From assembly GCA_949775045.1 (NCBI GenBank), contig OX459097.1, forward strand, positions 14,225,710 through 14,289,709: a stretch of DNA of 64,000 nt. Reading direction: 5' to 3'. The position numbers and the translations under genes were made by a program. The DNA is from Metridium senile (taxonomy: Eukaryota; Cnidaria; Anthozoa; Actiniaria; Metridiidae). Every line of letters begins with the position of its first letter. The stretch's first letter is position 1. Of this stretch, positions 1-12,682 are shown in pieces. Under the pieces are notes generated by a model that was not told the DNA's origin, ran no database searches, and saw only the letters and a list, made by a program, of their open reading frames with translations.

Positions 1-113
1 TGGTGCTGTATAAAAAATTGTTTTTTACGTCTTTATTGCATATAAAATAGGATTAGTGATTTTCGTGAGGGTAGAAATCATTGCATAATCTGATGAGTTC
101 GTTATATGCTCAC

Positions 114-596
114 CTTTCGTTCGGCAGATCTCTAACAAGTTAACCACATTTTCATGTTTAAGTAGCTGGAGAATCTTAATCTCCCTTAGAGCAGTGATGG
201 GGAACTGAACATGGCGTAAAAAAGACACCATGAACTCATGAATTAATGTGTATAAATTACGAAAATACTACATTTGAATTGAATATCAATCAAACGACAC
301 AAACGCACAAGAATTGATAAAATAAACACTATTATACCCCCTCTTTTTCGTTGTCCATAAGGACTTTCTTGAGGGCGACCATTTCTTTCTGGTTTTTCCT
401 GCTTCTGGCCTTGAATACCTCGCTAATAAAAGCGAAAACTACATTAGACTTTGACTAGAATTCAAGGGAGAGGAACCAAGATGGCGGGCTAAGACCGCCA
501 CATTTACCCGAACGTTCCTTGGCCAATTTTGGCAAGTTTTTCGTATTTAGAGACCTCGTGACAGTATGGAAAGTCATCCTTAGTATCTTTGCTCAT
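114..596 (-). CDS. CDK9: Cyclin-dependent kinase 9 (P-TEFb kinase), first three coding exons, partial
   Basis: This is the N-terminal part of a CDK9-type kinase, the catalytic subunit of P-TEFb, which phosphorylates RNA polymerase II C-terminal domain and pause factors in the nucleus. Exon 1 (596-508) begins at an ATG and encodes an N-terminus ending in the start of the glycine-rich loop, KIGQGTFG. Exon 2 (422-338) reads GEVFKARSRK and then VALKKVLMDNEKEG, which holds the ATP-binding lysine. Exon 3 (204-114) begins FPITALREIKILQLLKHEN, containing the cyclin-binding PITALRE helix that defines CDK9. Phases match (2, 0, then phase 1 out), with donors GTAAAT, GTATAA and GTGAGC. The catalytic HRD and DFG exons lie beyond the left edge. 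It is divergent from the acyltransferase gene that starts at 1180. The family assignment is firm because PITALRE and its context are near-invariant. Confidence 0.95.
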
Positions 597-1179
597 GAGT
601 ATGTAGGTTTTCTAATGTTTAAGTTGGGTTTTTGGTAAGAAAAGACAACACGTTTTCTAAACCACGTTGTCCTTCCTAAACCGGCAAAATGAAGGTCAAG
701 GATATTTCAAGTCCCGGATGTAAGTCACATATTTCACTCCCAGGATGCAGCGCGAAGTACGATTTAGAATTTCGAACTTTTATTTTATTTTTCTCGGTAT
801 TTTTTTTTTTTTTAACACTTTTTAAAACATTTATGAAATATTTATTTTTTAGTATTTCTCAGATTCAATATGAAGCATTCATTTTGTTTGTTAAAAAAAT
901 TCCCTGTATTGTGTTTGATGGAAAAATTCTGTTTCAGAATATTGTTCAATTTTAAAAGATTTCCAAATTTATTTTTTTTGCAGCATAGTACTTTTGCATG
1001 ACCTTAATATTTCTTTGTTTACACACTTTTTTGTTCAAAACGTTGACCGGAGAAGCCTGCATGGCATTCTGGGTATTTCGTAACATGTGAACAATCCTTT
1101 GTAAACAGAGTTCATTTGGTTTCATCTGTGTGTGCGTGAATTTATAAGCTCAACCTTTCGTTTCATAACGGTGGTAATC
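597..1179. promoter_or_regulatory. Divergent intergenic region between CDK9 and the acyltransferase gene
   Basis: The two start codons are 583 bases apart and point away from each other, so this gap must hold both 5' untranslated regions and probably a shared bidirectional promoter. It is T-rich, with several runs of T between 780 and 990. No clear TATA box or other named element is visible. An 88-codon open frame at 689-955 is low-complexity and is not supported as a gene. Confidence 0.4.
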
Positions 1180-4100
1180 ATGGATTCAAAGCACTGGTTC
1201 TTGGTATTAGCAGTAGTATTCATAATCTTGTATTTGCTGTTTAAAAAATCCCAATATTGCTACTTCAAAATGAAATACTTCGCATACAACTGTACAATGA
1301 TCCTTCTGCCTGTGTATGGACTGTTTATTGGACTACTAAGACCTGGAAACCCTGATAACTTCAACCGATTTGCATATCCAATATACTACTTTGCCACAAG
1401 GTTTTTCAGCATTGATGTCAAGGTAGAAGGCGCGGAAAATCTCGATCGAGACAAACTCCAAAGCAACTTCATGATCGTTTGCAATCACCAAGCTTCCTTG
1501 GATATGTTCGTTGTTCTAAAAGTGTGTCCACACGATACTACATTTGTAATGAAAAAAGAACTTATATATGTGCCGGTTTTTGGCCAAGCCGCTTGGCTTT
1601 GTGGTTCGGTGTTTGTGGAACGAGGGAATTCAAAAAGTGCACGCGGCGCGATGGACAACGCGGTAAAGAGACTGAAATCTGAAAAGGTAAGGTTAATTGA
1701 TCTTTTGAAAATAACTATATTCATAAATCTTTACAAAACAGTAATCTATTCTTAAGGCATTTATATCTAAATCAGATAATATACTTAAGCATTTTGAACT
1801 TTGAGGCTATAATTTTCATATCTGTTGAATGTTTGAAGTTCATTCAAGGTCGTTTTCTTGTCACGCCATAAAATGTAAACAATCCATTGGTCTAAGGGTC
1901 ACATGTTGCTATTTTGGGCCCGCTATTTTGTCATAACAAATCAAATAGAGTCCTTAAGGTGGCTCGACCCAATAATTTTTCGCTAGTACCGTCCGCATTT
2001 GAAGCTCCAGTATAAAAACGCGTTGGGTTCGATTTCAAATCCACTTGAACACATTTCTTTCATAAAGACTGAATTACGATTTAGGATGTTTTTTTGAGAA
2101 ATCGGACATAATTTTAATTGATTATTACGAAATATATGTTTTAGCCTTGAGTCCAATATTAGCCTTTAAAGTCATTTTCTAACAAAATTCTTCATGCTGC
2201 TTACACCTTGAATGTTTGCCCCCAGTTGTGGAAAGTTTTATCAAAATTTATAATGCGGATTGCAAGATATCGAGGATTGTTTAAATAAAGCGGATAATTT
2301 ACGCAAAATCTAAACAATAGATTTTGCATCGAAATATTTATTATTTCTTGGGTATCTGTTAGCAAAAATCGTCGTTCATTCTTTTCTCCTATATCTCTTG
2401 CTCACTTTTAATATGACAATTAGATAACAATCGAGCCATACGATCTTCTCAAAACGTAAAATATATGAGCCGGACCAAAAATCCAATGTTTACTTTTTTC
2501 GCGGCTTTGTATACAATTTCACAAAAATGCAAAAATCGTAAAACTCGTCTTTTTGTTTTTATTAAAACTTTATGAGGGCTTCAAGCTATTAATGTTTCGT
2601 ATTGTCTCTGATTTTCATGTTCATTGGGTAGTTTGAAAGGTATCTAATGAAGACGCAAAGTTGAGAAATATTGAGATACTGCTCAAAGATGTGGTGCTCG
2701 GGGAGTTCTATTGTTTGATGTTTGGCACAACAAGACATTCCTTCACACCATTTGCATGATTTCGCCGCACTTGGCTGCCCTACAAATCATTTCCGAAGTA
2801 TGGTAATATACAGATGCTTCGTTAACGTTACCGTGCACGTTTCAAAAGCACACGAAAAATTATTGGGTCGAGCCACCTTAAGGACTCTATTTGATTTGAT
2901 TATGACAAAATAGCAACACGTGAACCTTAGACCAATGGATTGTTTACATTTTATGGCGTGACCAGAAAACGACCTTGAATGAACTTCAAACATTCAACAG
3001 ATATGAAATTTATAGCCTCAAAGTTCAAAATGCTTAAGTATATTATCTGATTTGGATATAAAATTAAAATTAAAAAATTATTGGGTCGAGCCACCTTAAG
3101 TGTGACGTCACGAAAAAATAGGTTAATGGTTAATAATTATGATGGAAAATGAAAAAAAATTCACATTCAAAATTTGATGCAATCTCGAACCCAGAGCCTG
3201 TGTTACTCTTGGCCAGCAGTGCCAAGCAACATAAGACTCTGGGGAAACGGAATTATTCTGCTCCAATTTTGGAGTTCCGGTTAGCTCTGATTGGAGTTCC
3301 GGTAAGCTCTGATTGGTCTATCATGTAAACAAATGTACATTCAAAATGTAAATTTTACGACTAACACGAAAAATGATAAAATAAATAATATCGTCGTTTA
3401 TGGAATGCTGATCGTCGTTTAGGAATATAAACGAGTCGCAAAGTGACGAGAACTTGTATCGCTGCGAACTGATGATTATCGAGACGCGAAGCAAATTACA
3501 ATACACACAAAATACTCCTTTAAACATGTTTATTAAACTATTCTAGGCCTTGACAATCCTCAGACCTCTGGCATCTAGTTATTTATTAAAGGTCAATCGT
3601 ACCACAAAAGCAAGCTAATAACCGAAATTGGAAAACTATAAATAAATCGACGGTTAAAGCGATCTGTATTGAATGGAGATTGAAGGAGATTTAGATGTTT
3701 TTATATCATTATATAAATCCTGATGGCCGTTAAAAAACCTTCCTAAACTTTAAATGTTTTATTAGTGAGGAAAATGTTTATATTTTGGCAAAATATTTAA
3801 AATGCTTCTTGGTCAACAATATTTTGAATGTCATTAACGTACTAAGTAACACAGGATGCCCAAACCCACAGATAATATATAATATTACTAAGCATACGCA
3901 TTACATGTTAAAACCGGAACTCCAAAATTGGAGCAGAATAATTCTGTTTCCCCAGAGTCTTATGTTGCTCAGCACTGCTGGCCAAGAGTAACGCAGGCTC
4001 TGGGTTCAAGATTGAATTTGATGGGAATTGGTGAAATAGCAGCTGCGATATGGCCACTTGATATATAATTTCCCCATACAAATCACTGTAATTTACGCTA

Positions 4101-7100
4101 TGTTACAAAAGTTTTGAACAGAGCAGAAAATACAGTGTTTTGTATGGGGAGATTATATATAGTCAAGTGGCCATATCTCTGCTGCTATTCGACAAATTTT
4201 GGTCAAATTTGCTATGTGAACACCTTTTTAATTGCCTACCAAACTTGAGAACCAAAAATATGATAAAGTGAAAATAAATTTTTATGACATCATAAACTAT
4301 TAACTACTATTACAGCCAAACCTACAGAAGCGTTCCTATCGAGGTTGGAAGGCTCGATTTATTCTTCCAAACTTGATTTTAAATTTGGTTTGAAATTTGC
4401 ATAAATGAATCGAATCTTGTTAGTTTCAAATTGCAGACTTCAACCGTCAACCGATAATGGTCCCAAAATCACGATCTGTGGTCAATAACTGATAATGCTA
4501 TTGTAATAGAATACTTAAGTAAGTATTTATAACAATATTTCTGTAAGCAGACCAGGTTTAGCAAGTTTCTGTTGTCCAAAAAAACATTGAAAGTAATGTT
4601 TTGATTTGAGGCGGTTTTTGAAACTTACAAGTTCGATTCATTTATTCAAATTTCAAAACAAATTTCAAATCAAGTTTGGAAGAATAAATCGAGCCTTCCA
4701 ACCTCGATAGGAACGCTTCTGTAGGTTTGGCTGTAAGGTAGTTCCGGATACTTGGATTTCTTCAATGAATTTTTTTATAAATCCTGTCATTTATAGATCA
4801 TTGTTAGACAAGTCAAAAAACGGGGTCACCGTATTGGTTAACTATAGAGTTATAAGATATAGTAAAAGTAGGTATTTGCATATAATTTGCGGTGATTTGC
4901 TCAAAAGTACCTATTCAAAGCAGTCAAAAGAATGCGAACGTATTCTACTAGGAAAAGCATAAGATTATATCAAACGATAGATCTAAGGGCTATCTAGTAT
5001 TTGCTGTCATAAAAATCATTGAATCATTTCAAAATATGGGTATAAGTGAACCATAGAAGCACAATTCTACGCCAATTACGCACCCTATATGTGTATAGAG
5101 TTGTAGCATTTGTAAAATTTCAGAAAATTGAATCAATGGATATTTTATTTTTTATTCTAAATCGTAAGAGTAGTAAATGCAGTCTTGAATAAAAAGAAAA
5201 AAATTGGGGGTCCCCGTACTAATAGGCGAGTTATAAGCGACAGAATCCATTTGTTTGTCAAAAAAAAAACACGGCAATGGTCCGCGCGGGACTGGGTTCT
5301 AGTACTTTAAACATCTGCTTTAAAACTTGTCAAATTATCCTTGTCATCTCCAGAAACCCTAAAACCTATTTTGTATTAGTTTTACGACTAAAGACGTCAA
5401 AATTATATTTTATGTATTTATTTTTACAAAGTTGTAAATTTGTTCAGTTTGAGACAAAACAGCGACCTTGTCAGGTAGTGAAAATCTGAGCATGTTTCGA
5501 AAAATGTCCCATTTTACCTCCAAAGTTGCATGAAATGACATAATACTTTCTTAAGTTATAGATAAGGATTCAAATTAAAATATTATTTAGATAAATTTTC
5601 AAAAAAACGCAAATAAATGGTGGAAAATGAGATGCTCGAAATGGATGCGCAGTAGCAAGAGTCCGGAACTACCTTAACCTGAATTTTAGTGAAAATATAA
5701 TAACTAGACAATATAAATTTTACTGACAATAGAAAATGTTTTAATAGATTCGCTTCACAACATAATAATGTTCACAATAATTCCAATGTGACTATACTTA
5801 AACAAGGGCCACCCAAACAAATTTCAAAATAAATAATAAAAAAAAAAGTTCCAAAAATTTTAATTTTAAAATAATTTAATGCCATTTTTCATTGAAAGAT
5901 AATTCCTGATTTTACAAAAAATGGGAAATGTTATATTTTTTAATGGTTTATTCATAGGTTTACCACAGTCATCAGTAGAGTGAGTAGAGTACAAATATTA
6001 TACCCGTGAAACAATTAGTACTAATTAAACAATAGAAAACTATAGAATTAGCATAATACTTAAATTTTAGTACTATTTATGTTTTACGCTTTTAATGGTT
6101 ATATGTACTCTACTTAACTGCAAATTATGTTCTTCCTATAATTTTTTCAAAATGAATCGATGACTTTCCTTGTTCTTTGCCTTAATAAGTTTAACTGATG
6201 TGTTAAAAATTATGTAACAAAGAATGTAGTGAGATTGGTAAACGATTTATTCAGTTTTTATTGAGTTGATTCAGGAACACATTATGTAGAGTACTCATTT
6301 ACTTCCCAATTTCATGATTTCAGAAATCATCAGTCAATTGAATGTCCTTTCATGCAATACTATTGATTTGAGTGGCAAAAATGGGGAAATGAGTCAAAAT
6401 AGCAATTTTGTTATTGTATTAAAGTGCCTTTTGTACTATTACATGACATTTGTGATGAGTACGCCATGACACCGTAATTAGTTGATATTGTGAAATTTTG
6501 ATTGACAGCTGTAACGATGCCTTTTGCACCTTGGTAAACAATGGATGCCTAATTAACAATGAGGCGCGAAATGTCTTTTTGAAATTGCATAAATTATCTA
6601 ACACTTTTTGACCAATATCAAATTAAGAAAGTCACAGTCAACACTCTAGCGATTAGCAATTGTGGTCATGAGAATTTTTAATAGTTCAGCGGTCTAGCAC
6701 ATGCTCATACAGATCTCCCCTCTGCTTTCCATTCACAATGTTGAAAATTATTAGCACTTTTAAAAAGCAAAAAAAGTCAAACATTTGTAGAGATTCTCTG
6801 CACCGAATCAAAATATGGCGACCAATTTGAATAACAATTATTATTGACTCACTAGTATAGCCTCTTATTCATGTAAAAACGCAGGAGAGAGGCAACTTAC
6901 TCGAAGAGGGGCTCCATCTTTCAAGAGGAAATTTACTGAATTGAACTAAATGAGATGTCGATTGATAAAATATGTTAGCATATAATAATATTATAGTAAC
7001 CAAATACTCTTTGCTTTCTTGCCTACAGTTGAACATATGGATTTTTCCAGAGGGCACAAGACGGCAAGAAGGGACATTGCTTCCATTTAAAAAAGGAGCA

Positions 7101-8244
7101 TTTCACGTAGCTCAGCAAACCCAGGTATTTAAAGATCATCATTAAAATTATAAATTAAAGTTATCCACTGTAGATGTAAAATATTAAAGTAAAATGGTCA
7201 AAACACGGTATTTTGGTTCTCTGTTTCCCTTCGTAACACTTCTTTAAAGTTGACATTTGTTATTGTGACCAAGATACAGATGTTTGTATATTTGTTTACT
7301 CTCATGTGTCTGTAGTACTGGTAGGTATCATATACAAACATCTGTATCTTGGTCACAATAACAAAATGTCAAATGTTACGAAGGGTAACAGAGAACCAAA
7401 ATACTGTGTTTTGACCCAAAATGTAATTCATAGTCTCACAAATGTTGTAGGTTTGGATAGCGATATTTCAACTGCAATTGATATTCCTTATCAGGCAATG
7501 AAGATGATGAAGAATGGCAGTAGCAGTTGAAACATTGCAGTCCAAAACCACTAATTTCATCAGACAAAAGAATAACATTTTTCATGTCATAATAATCATT
7601 GTTATTATCCTCAATGTCATCATAATCAATGCCATTGATAATCATTTTAATAATCATCATGATTATTGTTTTTTCAGCTTCCCATTATTCCTGTTGTTAT
7701 ATCAAATTATGATGATATATTTAACAAGAAGACTTTAACTTTTAAATCAGGTAAGTTGCGTTCAAGAATATGAATTCTTATAGAATATATGTCCTTATTA
7801 CCGACAACCTTTGCAGGCTTCAGAGAGTGGACTGTAGCTTCAGCTGCACAACAATTTTTGAAATAGGTATTACTATGAAAATCACTAAAGTGGTTAAACA
7901 TAGGTTGACCTTGTGGTGTGGTTTTGGTACCACATGACCAATTTTGAGCAAAATGATTAAACATCCAGTTCTTTTTCTCTTGTTCAGGTTTTATTTATCC
8001 TCTTGGTTTTATGTGTTTATTTGTTGTTGATTTATTTACTCATTTTCTTGTTTTAATCTATTTATTTACCTTTCTTTCTTTGTTTTTAGGTACTATAAAA
8101 GTGACAATTCTTCCTCCTGTCTGTACAAAAGGACTTACTCCAGATGATGTCAATGATCTTACAGACAAAGTGCGTCAACAAATGCTTGATTCATTTCACA
8201 AAGAAGACTCCAATATAAATGAAGAAAAAGAAAAATTACAATAG
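1180..8244 (+). CDS. AGPAT: 1-acyl-sn-glycerol-3-phosphate acyltransferase (AGPAT1/2 type), complete, four exons
   Basis: The product transfers an acyl group to lysophosphatidic acid to make phosphatidic acid in glycerolipid synthesis, normally in the ER membrane. Exons are 1180-1686, 7029-7124, 7678-7750 and 8090-8244. Together they give 831 nt, or 276 residues, close to AGPAT1/2 length. Phases agree (0, 0, 1) and donors are GTAAGG, GTATTT and GTAAGT. An N-terminal hydrophobic helix is followed by motif I NHQASLD (the catalytic HX4D), motif [15 protein letters not shown], motif [13 protein letters not shown] at the start of exon 2, and motif [11 protein letters not shown] in exon 3. The last exon reads [15 protein letters not shown] and ends at TAG. 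The start at 1180 is chosen because the upstream in-frame start of the longer frame is a GTG. Intron 1 is 5.3 kb and holds several foldback elements. I cannot separate the AGPAT1 and AGPAT2 orthology groups. Confidence 0.93.
1755..3065. mobile_element. Large foldback element, about 230 bp inverted arms, in acyltransferase intron 1
   Basis: The stretch 1755-1984 recurs as its reverse complement at about 2850-3064, with a few substitutions and a 15-base length difference near 1915-1930. The inner part of each arm carries the sequence TTAAGGTGGCTCGACCC followed by AATAATTTTTCG. A third, isolated copy of this inner terminus lies at 3073-3101. The central part (about 1985-2850) has no convincing coding frame. 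The TTAA at the inner terminus suggests a TTAA-targeting element nested in another repeat, but this is inference. Confidence 0.75.
3175..4025. mobile_element. Element with about 115 bp terminal inverted repeats
   Basis: The sequence at 3180-3295, including GGAGTTCCGGTTAGCTC, is the reverse complement of about 3910-4022. The enclosed 600 bp has no supported coding frame. It lies in intron 1 of the acyltransferase gene and is probably a non-autonomous DNA transposon. Confidence 0.65.
4042..4188. mobile_element. Short foldback (MITE-like)
   Basis: The left arm, containing ATATGGCCACTTGATATATA, pairs with a right arm at about 4140-4188 around a loop of roughly 60 bases. It is immediately downstream of the 3175-4025 element and has no coding capacity. 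Confidence 0.6.
4312..4735. mobile_element. MITE-like element with long near-perfect inverted ends
   Basis: The first 60 or so bases, beginning ACAGCCAAACCTACAGAAGC, are repeated as an almost exact reverse complement ending at 4735. Weaker complementarity extends to about 110 bases. The near-perfect ends suggest recent mobility. It is non-coding. Confidence 0.75.
4736..7028. other. Remainder of acyltransferase intron 1, no gene seen
   Basis: This is AT-rich intronic DNA. Short open frames on both strands show no recognisable protein signature and no consistent splice sites. I see nothing further to annotate here. Confidence 0.6.
7196..7420. mobile_element. Foldback element in acyltransferase intron 2
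   Basis: The left arm, including TATTTTGGTTCTCTGTTTCC and ACCAAGATACAGATGTTTGT, pairs with the right arm at about 7330-7415. The arms are about 80-90 bases around a short centre. A 74-codon frame across it is a by-product. Confidence 0.75.
7765..7905. repeat. Interspersed repeat fragment shared with 51400-51860
   Basis: The reverse complement reads CCTATTTCAAAAATTGTTGT and then a stretch with GCTACAGTCCAC and CTGAAGCCTGCAAAGG. The same order of motifs occurs near both ends of the element at 51400-51860, and a short piece recurs near 43810. This marks a dispersed repeat family in the acyltransferase's last intron. Confidence 0.6.
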
Positions 8245-8472
8245 AGTGACAAAATAACTGTAGATTTTTTATGCTATGAACAATCTAACTCATATACCTT
8301 GCGCAATAATGAGATTATTAGGATATATTAGTGACACTTTGAAAATGATATGAAAAGTATAGAATTTAGGTAATGTGCTTGTAAATGGTAAGAAAATGAT
8401 GTTATTTTATATTTTATGAAATACTTGTATGTGAATGTTATAAATCAGTGCATCATATGAACATTGTCTTTT

Positions 8473-8478
8473 TTTATT
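8473..8478 (-). terminator. Poly(A) signal AATAAA for the MEI1-like gene
   Basis: A canonical AATAAA lies about 30 bases after the MEI1-like stop codon. The acyltransferase gene on the opposite strand converges on the same 260-base interval, so the two 3' untranslated regions may overlap. Confidence 0.7.
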
Positions 8479-8505
8479 TTTGAGTTGAATGCCCCAATTT
8501 CACAC

Positions 8506-11500
8506 TTATCCTTTCAATTTTCGTAGAATTTCTGAAACTGCTTTCACATCTGGAACTAGTAATTGATCTGTTACAATCTCCTCTGGAAGAACTACTTGGT
8601 CAACTTTGATAAAGCAGAGACTCCTAAGTTGTTTAGATTGATTGCCTAGTTCATGTGCTCTCTTTAACCATGAGAGTAGTCTATCTGTAGTTAATGACTT
8701 AGCTAAGGGTAAGTCACATGTGACTAGATGCTGAAGAAAACATATACAATGTTCAGCTACTGGTGATAGGTGACCCTGCTCATCAAGATGTATAGAAATA
8801 TTAGGGATTTGTTCCATGATGACTGCAGCGGTCGTTGCCAGAGGTTCTTCCATATTCCGGAAACTCTTAGCTTTCATCATTATTATGCAAAAGTTCAAGA
8901 GGTCTGATTCCAGGTTTCCTTGTGTTAAAGAAAAGCGAAATGATTCCAGGATGACTTTGTTCCATGGGTTTGAAGAACAGTGATTTCTTCTCTGAGTACA
9001 AGACAGAAAGACCTTTAGACATCTCATGGCACAGTTCCTGATTGACTTACTCTCATGCATCAAAGCATTTTGCAGGTAGACTAACATCACTTTGTAATCT
9101 GGTTCTGTAAGGGCACTTTCTTCTTCATCAGCACCTTGTTCTTTGCTAAAAATAACAAAGGTTTCTGTGTTAATGTCTAAGAATGTCCCCCAGAAAACTA
9201 AGCTTGCCAGTCTAAGAATGCAGTTATGATAATCATTCAAAAGTCCAAGAAAACCCACTTTGTCCAAGGTCACACTGTAAGTTGTCTTGATTTCAAACTT
9301 GCTTTGAGAAATGATGAGATTTGACAGTAGTATCATACAAACACCAAAGACATTCAAAACTGTTGAGTTGTCTACACCAAAACTGGGAAACTTCATTTCA
9401 GTCAGAACTTTCTGAAGCCATAGCATGAATGCTTTGTTGGATAATAACATAGCAGCAATGTTAGGTCTTCCTGATCTCATGTTTGTCCATAGTGCTATGT
9501 TGAGGTAGTTTACTCCAGCAATGGTGATGTTTGGTGTTGTATAAGCTGCTTTTGTTAGGACATCAACAACTAAATGAAAAATCTTCATGTCTACATCAAC
9601 ACCCTTACTCACTTGAAGTGACAACAATATTTGAAGCATGGCAGACAAGACATGGTCTGGAAGGACTGTTCCTTTGTTCATAAGGAAAAGCCTTTGTAGT
9701 TCCTCCTCAATTACTTGAAAGGCAACTTGCTTGTTTTCTTGTGTAGTGGCATTTTCTGTTAAGATTCTTTTAATAGTTTTGCAAACCTTGTTGACCATGA
9801 CTTTATCTTCACTGGCTATTAGACTTAGTAAGTCTCTTACTGCAGTCTTACTGTCCCCAAATGTTTTCCATAATCCAAGTTCAATACACTCTTTATTGGT
9901 AGAAAGGACATTGTTAAGAAGGCATTTGCCAACTGATTTACATAAGGTTTCACTTTGAAAAACCCACTGAACAAATGTAGTGGTATTACAAGAAACAGCT
10001 TGAAACTCTTCAAGGTTAAACTTGAGAAGTTGGTGTTCAATTATTTTCTCTGACTCAATTAGTCCATTTAGTGTTTCACATTGGTGTTTTATAGTTATAT
10101 CCGTGTACAGATGTAGAAGATGTTTAAGTGTAAGAACTGGTAGGACAACTAGGTTTCTGTTCAAGCAAATGAAGTTGTGAATACCTCTGATTAGCTCCAT
10201 GTCACTTAAGATGGAATCATGGTAACTGTAAGCTAAGTACAGAAGCTCGATGCAATAGCACTGAATTTTGAACAGCATCTGATCTGATACGTCCATTGAT
10301 ATAGGATCTAAGCATGCCTGTGACAGAAGTGTCAAATATTCCTCTGCAGACCCTGGAATTGCAGCAAGTTCTAGTATCCCCATAAGTTGCTCACTCTCCA
10401 AGTATTCTTTGTTAAGGTTAGTGATTAAGCTTTTCTGGAAGCACTTCAGCTCCATCATTAAAGGCAGGTTTGATCCATCTTTGCAAAAACGACCACTAAT
10501 CTCCATGGAAATCCTTATGAAAGATGCCACTGAAAGTTTCTTGGCAAATGTTGTAGTTTTGTCTTTGTTATTATCTTGCAGCTGGGAGTTCAGGAGCTTG
10601 AAAAGTATCTCAAATACTGCTGCATTACTGATAGCTTCATAATTTACCATCACTGCAGTTATACATGTTTCATCAATAGCTTTCATAACAAAATCATTGA
10701 ATGCCTGGCTTGAATTATGTGTGTTAGATGACTGGGTGGCTGGTAGAAGGTCTGTAAGTAATGCTTCTTCTAATGAAGGTGATTTTCTTGAGTAGTTGTT
10801 GGTGAAGATGACTGCTTGGTATATGACTTCTAGAATCTGACAGAGCAGTTCTTGAGCTGTACCTGGTGATATAAAAATCATCAAATTTTAATAGAAAGAA
10901 AGGTCAAAATTAGGAATTATGTTAAAGTATGGGTCAAGTATACTATAAACATGATATCACAGATATTTAATCATATCATTTAATGTATATCTTTTAGCAA
11001 AGCCACCATGATGGTATTTATCAACATCAGCAGGGCTTGAAATAGAAAAAGATATGGCCTGCCACACCATATAAAGAAACAGTGAAAGATGATAACCAGT
11101 AAATTTTGACTGCAATTTTGTTATCCATTTGGCAAACTTATTCATAATTTTTTTGCCTGCAAAACCAGGAATTTGACCATTGGCAGGCAGCTATTTTGAG
11201 ACCTTATGAGGGTAATTTCATTTAACTCCATATTGACGTTGCTATACAACAGTATGAACGTCTGAGGATTATCATACCTGATTGCATACCACTAAAGCTT
11301 TCCACTGTCTTACTGGTAAACCTCTTCAGCACTGCAACAACACCATTTAAGGAAGAAAGCAATCTTGTGACATCATATCCTGATGGCAATTGATCTACTC
11401 GTAAAAGGCTCCTTACCAACTGTAGTGCCTCTTGAAGAACCTTATACTCCATGGCCTTGAGACACTCCTCAGTGATTTTCAAGCACCTATCAAATATAGT

Positions 11501-12682
11501 CCCATTGTTAAACAAGGGGACTTCTTTCTTCTGTCTTGAGATGATTGTGGATAGAACATGTAAGCCTTGTTGTAGTGTTTCAGGGTTTTGTAAGTTAACA
11601 GCTTTGATGATAGCAGACACTACAGAGTCTATACCATAGATTGAATAGCTGCCTGTGAAAAACTCAGCACAGTTACATAATTCTGTTAAACAACAAAATA
11701 ATGATGCTAACACAATGTCATTGTTAGTTTCCAAAGCTTCAAATAGAAACTCTGCTAGCCCACAACGTAGAAATGCTGAAGAGAGAACTTTCTCTTGGGT
11801 ATCAATGCTAAGCAGTTTTGTTGTGATCTGGATGCCTCCCACTTGAAGTCCTTGATCTGTACTCAGTACTAATTTCTTCAACGCATTTCCAAGCATAGTT
11901 CGTGCATCTGTGCCTTCTTTGTCCTCTGATATTAGCTTTACACTCTGTATGCCCTCAGAGCTGGCATAACACTGCAATAGGGCGAGAGAGTTAATTTTTA
12001 CATCATTGTTTTTTCCATTGATCAAGTTCTCACAACATTTCTTGAAAACGTCACTTTTGATTTCAACGGTGGTTCTTTCTTTCGCTTTGGGACTTTTGTA
12101 GATACTAAGGATTAGATATAACAGTGCAACAACTACAGTTTCATCGGGAAACGACAAACCTTTAGTGCAATATTTCCAGAGTTTAGGCTTCTGTGCTACT
12201 ACTTCTTCACCAAGCAATGGAATAGCATCGACTATCTTTCCCATCAGTACGACAAACGGATAGGTCTTTCTGTAGTTATTTATGCTTAGTATCTTACTTT
12301 CAACAGTGTCTAATATTTCTCTAATTAAAACATCACTTTGTACTTTGAAGGCAATTTGCACGAGTCCTTCCAGCGAAATCTGAAATACACCAACTTGAGT
12401 TGATTCAAGAAGATTGACTAAAATTTGACACAGATGAGAGGTGATTCTTACATTTTTCTTCAAAATCTCAACCAGTTTTTCATCTCGAGAGAGCAACAAA
12501 ATGATTTCTGTAAGGCTTTTTCTCTTGCGGATCGCCAAAGTTTCTCTCTCTTCAAGCGTTTCGATCAAACATGCCACACACACGATCGAGACGGAAGAAC
12601 CCCTGAAAATCCATGAGGAATCGTGCCTTGGATGGTTTGATGTGAAAAAAGAAAGACTGCTTTCAGATCCATTGTCATCCAT
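8506..12682 (-). CDS. MEI1: MEI1-like protein (meiotic double-strand-break formation protein 1)
   Basis: Two large exons, 12682-11278 and 10862-8506, join in phase 1 (donor GTATGA, acceptor CACCAG) to give 1,253 residues ending at TAA. Vertebrate MEI1 is of similar length. The product looks all-helical and repeat-like, with many Leu-rich segments such as ILLLSRDEKLVEIL and LCQILVNLLES, and no transmembrane or catalytic motif. This fits MEI1, which works with MEI4 and REC114 in meiotic double-strand-break formation. The identification rests on remembered overall similarity and length, so it is less certain than the other genes. The ATG at 12682 (MDDNGSES) is chosen. The frame stays open upstream to an acceptor-like CTCAACAG near 12797, so a further 5' exon is possible. 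It is divergent from the gene at 13228. Confidence 0.65.
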
